Virus record (IMG/VR): IMGVR_UViG_3300042470_000536
Location: 1 to 22,047 of that record
Strand: one strand, 5' to 3'
From: a virus
DNA length: 22,047 nt
In this document: piece after piece, positions 14,807 to 21,222 of the stretch
How the letters are laid out: each line of letters opens with the position of its first letter
Numbering within the stretch: position 1 is the stretch's first letter
Position numbers and translations under genes: made by a program
The notes under the pieces: generated by a model
The model's database searches: none
Told to the model about the DNA's origin: nothing
What the model saw: the letters and a program-made list of their open reading frames with translations, nothing else

Positions 14807-15297
14807 TGCCTACGGCGATCTTCGTGAGCGGGCCGACCCGCATCGACTGGTACGACGGCTCGGTGTGGACCGAGCTCGGCGAGTGCGACAACGACAACCT
14901 CCCGCAGGCCACGTGGAACGACTACCAGCACGAGGTGCGGACGTCGTCAAGCGGAGGCACGCCCGAGGAGATCGTCCTGCAGAACACGGACGGGGCGATC
15001 ACCTTCACGCTGGTGAAGTGGGACGCCACGGAGCTCGCGCAGCTCGAGGCGCGCCAGCGCGGGGCGCAGGGCACGACCACGGTCGGCCGCCTGCTCGTCA
15101 CCGACAGCGGCACTTTCGGAATCCGCATCTACCCGAAGACCCCCGGCAAGACGACCTACACCTTCAATCGGTGCTACCTGCCCCCGAACGGGCTCGTGCA
15201 TTCGAACTTCGGCAACGTCGAGCGGCGGCTGGGCCTGACGGTCAAGGCCGTGCCCGACGCCAACAACCTCCTCTACGCGACGGGGACCAGCGTTTGA
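14806..15297 (+). CDS. putative tail tube (major tail) protein
   Basis: A 163-residue beta-rich protein with AGGAAGGA (14791-14798) before the ATG. It lies between tail completion and tail assembly chaperone genes, the standard place of the tube protein that stacks in rings to form the tail. Features are alternating polar/hydrophobic strands with WYDGSVWTELGECDNDN near the N-terminus, GAITFTLVKWDATELAQLEA in the middle, GRLLVTDSGTFGIRIYPK, and LGLTVKAVPDANNLLY at the end. This matches the general layout of tube subunits, but no family-specific motif is certain. Its stop overlaps a TTG start of the next gene (TTGA). Confidence 0.6.
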   Translation: MPTAIFVSGPTRIDWYDGSVWTELGECDNDNLPQATWNDYQHEVRTSSSGGTPEEIVLQNTDGAITFTLVKWDATELAQLEARQRGAQGTTTVGRLLVTDSGTFGIRIYPKTPGKTTYTFNRCYLPPNGLVHSNFGNVERRLGLTVKAVPDANNLLYATGTSV

Positions 15298-15548
15298 TCG
15301 ACCTCAACGAAAACGACGACCCGCTCCTCTTCCGCGCCCAGGTTCCTGCGGGCAGCCTCATCGTGCAGTGGAACGAGGCGCTCGCCGTGCTCGCCAAGCC
15401 CGCTGGCGGCGAGCCGAGCGTGCAGGACGTGGCTACGGCCATCCGCAAGGTGTCGCGCACGCCCGAGGTGGCCGCGCAGTCGAGCGACGAGGTGCTTTTC
15501 GCCGTCTTTGCCCGCATGGGCAAGGCGGTGGAAGCCGCGGGAAACTGA
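15294..15548 (+). CDS. tail assembly chaperone, short form (gpG-like)
   Basis: An 84-residue helical protein. The only sensible start is TTG at 15294, overlapping the upstream stop as TTGA, with GGGGA (15282-15286) seven bases before it. It begins IDLNENDDPLLFRAQVPAG and ends FARMGKAVEAAGN directly on a slippery heptamer next to the stop codon. Position after the tube gene and the frameshift signal identify it as the upstream part of a tail assembly chaperone pair, comparable to lambda gpG/gpGT. These chaperones hold the tape measure protein during tail assembly and are not in the mature virion. Confidence 0.7.
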   Translation: MIDLNENDDPLLFRAQVPAGSLIVQWNEALAVLAKPAGGEPSVQDVATAIRKVSRTPEVAAQSSDEVLFAVFARMGKAVEAAGN

Positions 15549-15805
15549 CCAGGGGGGCCGCCCTCTTCCTTGCGACGTACGGCCGTCCCCCGAGCGACTT
15601 TGACCAGGAGACTGCTATGGGCCTGATGGCCAACATCCCGATGGTCGAGGCCCGCAGGGCGCTGTCGTTCGCGCAGGGCATCGCCGTGGCGTTCGGGTCG
15701 CCCGAGGCGGCCGAGGGCGTCGTGCGACAGGCCACGGGCAGCGACGAGCTCGCCTGGAACGTCCGCATGGGCCTGCAGCACCAGATGCACGGGAGGGGCC
15801 GCTGA
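15294..15805 (+). CDS. tail assembly chaperone, -1 frameshift fusion (gpGT-like)
   Basis: A -1 shift on G GGA AAC (15539-15545) bypasses the TGA at 15546-15548 and continues as CTG ACC from 15545 to the stop at 15805, giving about 170 residues. The extension begins LTRGAALFLATYGRPPSDF, which looks like real protein with mostly G or C in third codon positions. The heptamer, a six-base spacer and a G+C-rich stem form the standard -1 frameshift arrangement, and lambda uses GGGAAAG at the same place. An alternative is independent translation of the downstream part from an ATG at 15617; both may occur. Confidence 0.7.
15539..15591 (+). promoter_or_regulatory. programmed -1 ribosomal frameshift signal
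   Basis: The slippery heptamer GGGAAAC (15539-15545) is in the correct phase (G GGA AAC) right before TGA. After a six-base spacer (15546-15551), bases 15552-15562 can pair with 15581-15591 in an 11-pair stem with one GU pair and one C/C mismatch, closing an 18-base loop. Confidence 0.75.
15617..15805 (+). CDS. possible independently started downstream chaperone part
   Basis: An ATG at 15617 in the frame of the fusion extension has AGGAG (15606-15610) six bases before it and would give 62 residues (MGLMANIPMVEARRALSFAQ and onward). It may be a second product of the chaperone locus, or the main one if frameshifting does not occur. The protein is helical and has no recognised domain. It overlaps the next gene at TGATG. 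Confidence 0.4.
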   Translation: MGLMANIPMVEARRALSFAQGIAVAFGSPEAAEGVVRQATGSDELAWNVRMGLQHQMHGRGR

Positions 15806-16269
15806 TGGCCGTGCAGGCGAATGCCGCCGTGTGGAACGCGCTCGTCGCGGACCTGAAGGAGTGGATGGACGACGCTGGCTACGGCATCGCCGTCTACCTC
15901 CGCGAGGCGCCCGGGCAGGACGTCACCGCGCAGTACGCGATCCAGGTGATCCCGGGCGGCGACACGGCGCGGCATCCCATCAGCGGCGTGGGCCTGCTTG
16001 AGTCGCAGGTGCAGCTCGTCGTCTGGTGGCGGAACCTGTACGACCCCGTGCACAAGGCGACCCTGCGGATCGCAGGCGAGCGTGGCATCGAGCAGTTCAT
16101 CGACGGCCTGCGGACCCGCATGATCCAGAACACGCTCGGCGGGCGCCTGACGATCCCGTTCACGTGGCGGTCGGGCGGCAACGTCGAGCAGGTGGATGAC
16201 CTCGTGGGCTGGATGCGCGGGACGGAGACCTTCGTCTGCGCGTTCGAGATCGAATGGAGCGTGCAGTGA
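15805..16269 (+). CDS. putative tail terminator protein
   Basis: A 154-residue alpha/beta protein with GGGAGGGG (15791-15798) before an ATG that overlaps the upstream stop. It begins with a helix (NAAVWNALVADLKEWMDDAG), then strands IAVYLREAP and YAIQVIPGGD, then QVQLVVWWRN followed by a long helix and a final FVCAFEIEWSV strand. This order of helix, strands, helix and final strand fits tail terminator proteins of siphophages (lambda gpU-like), which cap the tube. Those genes are more often upstream of the tube gene, so the position after the chaperones is atypical. Another tail component is possible. Confidence 0.4.
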   Translation: MAVQANAAVWNALVADLKEWMDDAGYGIAVYLREAPGQDVTAQYAIQVIPGGDTARHPISGVGLLESQVQLVVWWRNLYDPVHKATLRIAGERGIEQFIDGLRTRMIQNTLGGRLTIPFTWRSGGNVEQVDDLVGWMRGTETFVCAFEIEWSVQ

Positions 16270-17039
16270 TGGAAGACCTGGGACGCATCGTCATCGACGT
16301 GAACGCCACGGGGGACGGCGGGGCCGGCGGCGGGACAGGCTCGCGGATGCTGCAGCGCGTGGGCGGGGCGCTGACGCAGGCGGGCATCGGGATGATCCAG
16401 GGGCAGGGCGCGGGCGGGGCGCTTGCGGCGCAGGGGTTGACGAAGCTCGCGGCGATGGGAACGGCGGGCGGGGCGATTGCGGCCCCGCTGATTGCCGTGG
16501 GCGTGGCGGGCATCGCCCTGAAGAAGACCTTCGACTTCCTGAACGCGGCCGCCAAGCGGCTTACCGACACGCTGCGGGACTACAGCCCACAGATCATGCT
16601 CGCCGACGCCATGAACGAGATTCTGATGTTCCAGGAGAAGATGCGCGCAAGCGCGGCGTCGGGCGGGGTGCTGGCGCGGCGCGAGCTCGCGCTGGGCCGG
16701 ATCGAGCGCGTGCTGTTCCGGGTTTCGGACCTGCTCGGCCGCATCGGGGCCATCGCCGTGGCGCCGATCCTTGAGCTGCTCGCCAACCTGCTTGAGTTCG
16801 TCGAGAAGAAGATCGCGCCCACGTTGTCCTTGGTGGGCCTTGCCGTCTTGGGCTCCATCAAGCTGATTGGGCAGTTTCTCCAGATGATCCCCGGCTTCAT
16901 GGCGTACGGACTAGGGGCCGAGGCATGGGCGGTCGACATGATCAAGGCGCTGAACAGGCTCGGCACGAACACCGACCCGATCTACCAGGGCAACGCGCCC
17001 TTCATCGCCGACCTGCGCCTCATGGGAGCGAAGATTTGA
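16269..17039 (+). CDS. putative very short tape measure protein
   Basis: A 256-residue protein with a start at ATG 16269 overlapping the previous stop; GGAG (16256-16259) precedes it. An in-frame ATG at 16254 has no ribosome binding site. Like tape measure proteins it is helical, with Gly/Ala-rich membrane-like segments: GGAIAAPLIAVGVAGIAL (66-83), about 158-178, and about 184-210. It directly follows the chaperone region and precedes distal tail genes. Tape measure proteins set tail length and can insert in the host membrane. This one is far shorter than the 600-1500 residues common in siphophages, so the tail should be very short, nearer to gene transfer agent tails. It ends in NAPFIADLRLMGAKI, repeated at the end of the next protein. 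Confidence 0.5.
   Translation: MEDLGRIVIDVNATGDGGAGGGTGSRMLQRVGGALTQAGIGMIQGQGAGGALAAQGLTKLAAMGTAGGAIAAPLIAVGVAGIALKKTFDFLNAAAKRLTDTLRDYSPQIMLADAMNEILMFQEKMRASAASGGVLARRELALGRIERVLFRVSDLLGRIGAIAVAPILELLANLLEFVEKKIAPTLSLVGLAVLGSIKLIGQFLQMIPGFMAYGLGAEAWAVDMIKALNRLGTNTDPIYQGNAPFIADLRLMGAKI
17010..17029 (+). repeat. direct repeat copy 1 at a gene end, carrying a ribosome binding site
   Basis: The 20 bases GACCTGCGCCTCATGGGAGC are identical to 17216-17235. They encode DLRLMGA at the end of the tape measure candidate and supply the GGGAG that precedes the TTG start at 17036. Upstream, AACGCGCC is also shared (16992-16999 and 17198-17205). Confidence 0.85.
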
Positions 17040-17245
17040 ACCCGCAAGGCGCGAGGATCGAGGACGTCGCGCAAGGCATGATGCTCATGTCCGACCGCAA
17101 GGCGGCCGAGCAGCGTGCCCTGCAAGCGCAGGGCGCCAAGGCCGCCGTCGCCGTGCAGCGCGTGGCGCGCAACCTGCAGGTGATCAACCACGAAACGAAC
17201 GCGCCTTTTGTTGCTGACCTGCGCCTCATGGGAGCCCTGCCGTGA
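17036..17245 (+). CDS. 69-residue protein of unknown function
   Basis: No ATG is available near the 5' end. TTG at 17036 overlaps the previous stop (TTGA) with GGGAG (17024-17028) seven bases upstream. The product starts MNPQGARIEDVAQGMMLMSD and is a single Ala/Gln/Arg-rich helix or coiled coil (KAAEQRALQAQGAKAAVAVQ), ending NAPFVADLRLMGALP. That ending nearly copies the C-terminus of the tape measure candidate in front. The protein may bind the same partner as the tape measure C-terminus, or the gene may have arisen by duplication of the gene end. The next gene starts with the same spacing after a second copy of the repeat. Confidence 0.6.
   Translation: MNPQGARIEDVAQGMMLMSDRKAAEQRALQAQGAKAAVAVQRVARNLQVINHETNAPFVADLRLMGALP
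17216..17235 (+). repeat. direct repeat copy 2 at a gene end, carrying a ribosome binding site
   Basis: Identical to 17010-17029. It encodes DLRLMGA at the end of the 69-residue protein and supplies GGGAG (17230-17234), seven bases before the GTG start at 17242. Confidence 0.85.
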
Positions 17246-19092
17246 GCACCCCGACCGGAAACGCCTACCTGTCCTTCGCCTACGACAGCCGCAGCTGGGA
17301 TCTCGGCTTCGTCAACGTGTCGCAGTACGACCAGCGGCCTGAGTACGCCGAGGACGGCTTCACCCTGAACTACTACGCCGTGACCGTGACGGGAACGGCC
17401 TTGGTTGCGGACGGCACGGGCACCTACACCGAGCTCGCCGCCAAGATGCGCGACGGCACGGGCCGGGTGGACGCCGTCAACCTCCGCATCGTGTCGGGCG
17501 GCACCGAAACCCTGATCGCCCAGACCTACCCCGACGCCCGCCGCGGCCCGCTGCTGCAGCTGACCGTCACCGAGGTGGCCGGCAGGCGCGCGGCCCTCGT
17601 GTCCTTCACCCTGACCGCCGCGGTGGTGCGGACGAGCCCCATAGACGACGAAGATCCCGACCTCGACTATCCCGTCGTGTCGCACCGCTGGACGCAGTCG
17701 TTCAGCCTCGACGCGGGCGGCCTCGTCACCCGGACGGTGCGCGGGACGCTGACGGTCAACATGAGCGCCACGGGCCTCAGCACGACGCCAGCCGCGAGTG
17801 GCCTCATTGCTGCGGTAACCGGGATCTCCGCGTGGCCCGACCTGTTCCGCCGCTGCGTGATGCCCACGACGGACGGCACGAGCATCTGGCGGCGCACCGC
17901 GCAGACCTTCGCCATCAGCGAGAGCGGCAACCAGCTCACCTACGAGGTGACCGACGAGCAGGCCCGGACGAACCTCCCCAACGGCGCCTACGAGGGCAAC
18001 TGCGACTTCACCTACGAGCGCAGCCGCAACAACATCGCGTACGCCACGCTGCGGTTCTCCTGCGACCTCGTTGGCGAGGTGCAGGGTGACGTGCGCGCCC
18101 TGATCTGGGCGGCGGTGGAGCTCGCCACGACCCGCATCCCCTTCGACAAGGCGATCCTTGACCGCCTGAGCGTGCAGGAGAAGGACATGATGAAGCGGGC
18201 GGCGATCCGGCTCGAGATCGACGCCAGGTGCCCCGCGACCGCCGTGGAGGGTCCGACTGCGGCCTACGCGGCCGTCCCGCTCGCCCGCCTTGTCGGCATC
18301 GCCTTCACGGTCACCCGGACGTGCAGCTTCGCCGTGGGCGCCTACGGCGGCGCAGGCAACGGCGTCTACGGCATCCCGCACTGGAACGGCAACCGACTGT
18401 CGGCCAAGCCCAACACGATCCAGAACGTGCAGGTCGCGGCGATGGTGGCCGTGATTGAGTCCAGCTGCCCGCTCGGCACGCCAGCCACGGTGCTGCTTGT
18501 CCCCGACACCGACCTCGCCTCCGCAAACAGCCTGATTGTGCAGGGGCCGTTCGACAACGAGCAGATCGCGTCGTTCAACTCAAGCGGCGAGACTACGACG
18601 GTCGAGAAGGCATTCACGGTCACGGACGTCGACACCGACACGGGGATGCACCGCCTGCCGACTATGTACACGCAGGGCGCCGACTTCGTCTTCCAGGCGA
18701 AGAAGCCCACGGTGATGCTGACCGAGGTCACGACCGTGCGGCGCACGAACAGCCCGCCCAACCGCATCTTCCGCCCGATCCCGGCCGGCTTCGTGGTCGT
18801 GAAGGACGAGTGGCGGGTCAACCACGGCGAGATCGACTCGGCGGGGCAGCGGTCGTTCACGGGCATCTACACGCGCAAGCTGATGGCCTTTGACGGCGGC
18901 GGCTCGACCTCCAACGGCTTCTCGACGGTGAGCAGCCGCCGGCAGTGGTGGGTGCCGGGAACGAACCCGAGCGTGGCCGCCCCGCTCACCTTGGGCTACA
19001 ACCTCGACAACCAGCAGCAGGCATCGAGCGTCCTTGCGCTTGGGTCGGCGGCGCAGGCATACGCGCTGGGCACGGCCCAGAACTACGCATGA
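17242..19092 (+). CDS. large tail structural protein, unrecognised
   Basis: A 616-residue protein starting with GTG at 17242, which overlaps the previous stop (GTGA) and has GGGAG seven bases before it. I do not recognise a family. It is beta-rich throughout, with no signal peptide, membrane segment or enzyme motif. Notable stretches are AYLSFAYDSRSWDLGFVNVS at the N-terminus, VSHRWTQSFSLDAGGLVTRT, NNIAYATLRFSCDLVGEVQG, and a helical VQEKDMMKRAAIRLEID in the middle. The C-terminus (from about residue 570) is rich in Asn/Gln/Ala/Ser. Position after the tape measure candidate suggests a distal tail, hub or tail-tube tip component. Its stop overlaps the next start. Confidence 0.75.
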   Translation: MSTPTGNAYLSFAYDSRSWDLGFVNVSQYDQRPEYAEDGFTLNYYAVTVTGTALVADGTGTYTELAAKMRDGTGRVDAVNLRIVSGGTETLIAQTYPDARRGPLLQLTVTEVAGRRAALVSFTLTAAVVRTSPIDDEDPDLDYPVVSHRWTQSFSLDAGGLVTRTVRGTLTVNMSATGLSTTPAASGLIAAVTGISAWPDLFRRCVMPTTDGTSIWRRTAQTFAISESGNQLTYEVTDEQARTNLPNGAYEGNCDFTYERSRNNIAYATLRFSCDLVGEVQGDVRALIWAAVELATTRIPFDKAILDRLSVQEKDMMKRAAIRLEIDARCPATAVEGPTAAYAAVPLARLVGIAFTVTRTCSFAVGAYGGAGNGVYGIPHWNGNRLSAKPNTIQNVQVAAMVAVIESSCPLGTPATVLLVPDTDLASANSLIVQGPFDNEQIASFNSSGETTTVEKAFTVTDVDTDTGMHRLPTMYTQGADFVFQAKKPTVMLTEVTTVRRTNSPPNRIFRPIPAGFVVVKDEWRVNHGEIDSAGQRSFTGIYTRKLMAFDGGGSTSNGFSTVSSRRQWWVPGTNPSVAAPLTLGYNLDNQQQASSVLALGSAAQAYALGTAQNYA

Positions 19093-20864
19093 CGCTCGTG
19101 CAGGCCTACATCACGGCCGGCGCGACGGTCATCCCCTGCCTGCCGCCAGGGGCGCAGGAGCGCGAGCACGCAAGGCGGCTGGGGATCGACGAGAACGACC
19201 TCTTCAGCGTGGACGTGCCCTGCGGCATGACGCGCTGGACGCGGGCGTCGGTGCTGATTGCCTCTACGCAGGTGTCGGCCCTGTACGCCTCGAGCCCGGT
19301 GCGTTTGGATCTGAACGACGGCAGCGGCGGGACGCTTGCCATCCGCAACCTGTACGCCCGCCCGCCGCAGCCGTTCCTTTGGCGCCAGCCCGGGGGGCTG
19401 GTGCTCGTCGAGCTCGTGGACGAGCGCTGGTGGTGGCAGTTCTCGAGCGCGGCCCTGATGGACCAAGTGCTTGCGCCCCTCTGGTCGTCGGACGGCAGGT
19501 GGCAGGTGAACGGCACGGGCGCGACGGTCGACATCACGACCTATTCGGACGTCCTGACCGAGGTGGCGACGGTGGCGGGCTCACTCAACCTGACCGCCCC
19601 GACTGGGTTCGTGACGCGCAGCCCGGAGCACATCCGTCGCCTGTCGGACCTGATTGGCAGCCCCAACGCAAGCCTAGCGATGGTCGTGGACGCCGTTGGC
19701 GCCGCCAACACGCAGGTGATCGTGCCGGATGGCCTAGGCGGGTTCGTGTTCGTGGACCGCGCCGGCCTGCAGGCCGACTACGACAAAACGATGGGCACGT
19801 ATGCGCGGGCGTTCTCGGGGGGCGGTCAGCCCGTCAACGGGACGGCTGGCGGCGCCGATGCCCTGGTCAACATCTGGAACCAGGCGGGCTTCCAGAACCG
19901 GGCGCCGCGGCAGGCCATGAAGATCCTGCCGCAGCGGTCGGTCGAGGGCAAGACGGTCTACGACAACGTCACGGACGCCAACGTCCCCGCCGACCGGGTG
20001 CATTACCCCTACGACCAGTCGTTCAACCAGACCGACACGCCAGCATGGACGCGGCAGCCTGAACGCCTTGGGCACGGAATGCTCACGGAATCGGCCGTGG
20101 TCGTGAACGACGCCTCAGGCGGGACGCTGACGAGCTGCCCCGGCTGGAACCCGGCCACGCTGCTCGGGCAGGTAGACACGGACTACACAAACCGCTACGA
20201 AACGGTGCCCTTCGGGCGCACCTGCTGGGCGGGCTTCATCCCGTGGTTCATCAACGCCTCGGACACCATCGGGCAGCTCGGCTGCGTTTCCTACCGCCTG
20301 AGCGAGGTGGACGGGGTCGTGTCGCCGTTCACGGTCAGCGTGGCGCGCGAGGACGACTGGCGATTCGGCCTGCAGGGCGTGGGGGAAAATGAGCCCTCGC
20401 GCCTGGTGACGGGCAAGGGGCTGGCCCACGCCTACCGCAACTGCGTGGGCCTGACGGTCGTGGACGTGCCCCCGCCGATGACGCGGGTCTTCCCGGCCCG
20501 GATCACCGCGTCGGACGGTCTTGGAAACTGGCGCTGGATTTACAACTTCACGGAGGTCGAACCTAACCCGGCTGGCGGCTCCACGTTGTCGGTGTCAACG
20601 GGCTCCTATGCCCGGACGGGCTTGGCCTACAACATGGCCGAGAACGGCAACAACCTCGCCGGCGGCCTGATTGCCCCGGGCGTCGACCAGGCCAACTACC
20701 CCAACGCGACGGTGGCGGCGCTGCCGATCAGCACCAACACCATCGTGATGATGTGCGAGCAGTTCCCCACCGCGCACGTCGACGAGTCCTGCACCGCGAC
20801 GGGACCGCGGTTCTGGTTCTCGATGCCCAACGCCGTCCTCGTAGAATGCATCGAGGAGGGCTGA
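19089..20864 (+). CDS. second large tail structural protein, unrecognised
   Basis: The ATG at 19089 overlaps the upstream stop (ATGA) and is chosen over an in-frame upstream ATG that lies inside the previous gene; the product has 591 residues. It is beta-rich with many Trp and Gly. Stretches include PFLWRQPGGLVLVELVDERW, a helical EHIRRLSDLIGSPNASLAMV, and a C-terminal RTGLAYNMAENGNNLAGG followed by GPRFWFSMPNAVLVECIEEG. The last part resembles trimeric or assembly domains at the ends of phage tail-tip proteins in general character only. No lysozyme, protease or gp27-like signature is seen. Together with the preceding gene it probably forms the tail tip or baseplate. Its last codons contain the GAGGAGG of the next gene. 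Confidence 0.75.
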   Translation: MTLVQAYITAGATVIPCLPPGAQEREHARRLGIDENDLFSVDVPCGMTRWTRASVLIASTQVSALYASSPVRLDLNDGSGGTLAIRNLYARPPQPFLWRQPGGLVLVELVDERWWWQFSSAALMDQVLAPLWSSDGRWQVNGTGATVDITTYSDVLTEVATVAGSLNLTAPTGFVTRSPEHIRRLSDLIGSPNASLAMVVDAVGAANTQVIVPDGLGGFVFVDRAGLQADYDKTMGTYARAFSGGGQPVNGTAGGADALVNIWNQAGFQNRAPRQAMKILPQRSVEGKTVYDNVTDANVPADRVHYPYDQSFNQTDTPAWTRQPERLGHGMLTESAVVVNDASGGTLTSCPGWNPATLLGQVDTDYTNRYETVPFGRTCWAGFIPWFINASDTIGQLGCVSYRLSEVDGVVSPFTVSVAREDDWRFGLQGVGENEPSRLVTGKGLAHAYRNCVGLTVVDVPPPMTRVFPARITASDGLGNWRWIYNFTEVEPNPAGGSTLSVSTGSYARTGLAYNMAENGNNLAGGLIAPGVDQANYPNATVAALPISTNTIVMMCEQFPTAHVDESCTATGPRFWFSMPNAVLVECIEEG

Positions 20865-20865
20865 C

Positions 20866-21222
20866 ATGGCAAGCGACTGGAACCCCATCATCGCGCAGGG
20901 CGCGGACTTCCGCGCAACCGTCGAGGTCGCGCAGTGGCCTTCGGGCTACCCCGCCCTGAGCACGGCAACGGAGTGGCGCTGGGTGCTGTCGCAGGCCGAG
21001 ACCACCGCCTTCCTGACGGCGAGCTCGACGGGCGTCAGCCCGATGATCACCCTGAACCTCGCCCAGACCATCGGGACGATCCTGGTGCCCTATGCGACCA
21101 CGGCGAACTTCCCGCTCGGGCAGTTCCGCTACGACATTGACATCGTCTTCAGCCCGACCGTCAAGATCCGGCTGATCAGCCTGGGCTCGGGCATCGTCAA
21201 CACCTTCTCGGGGTCCACCTGA
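20866..21222 (+). CDS. small beta protein of the tail tip or fibre attachment
   Basis: A 118-residue protein with GAGGAGG (20853-20859) six bases before the ATG. It begins SDWNPIIAQGADFRATVEVA, has a central set of strands (MITLNLAQTIGTILVPYATT) and ends PLGQFRYDIDIVFSPTVKIR followed by SGIVNTFSGST. This layout (an opening strand pair, then a G-x-YDI strand and a closing strand) resembles small immunoglobulin-like or BppU-N-like domains encoded next to receptor-binding genes, where they link fibres to the tail. The comparison is by pattern only. Its stop overlaps the fibre gene start (TGATG). Confidence 0.6.
   Translation: MASDWNPIIAQGADFRATVEVAQWPSGYPALSTATEWRWVLSQAETTAFLTASSTGVSPMITLNLAQTIGTILVPYATTANFPLGQFRYDIDIVFSPTVKIRLISLGSGIVNTFSGST

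Noticed and set aside
16254-16268. Earlier ATG for the tape measure candidate
   Set aside because: It has no ribosome binding site and lies inside the previous gene; the ATG at 16269 overlaps the stop as elsewhere in the operon.
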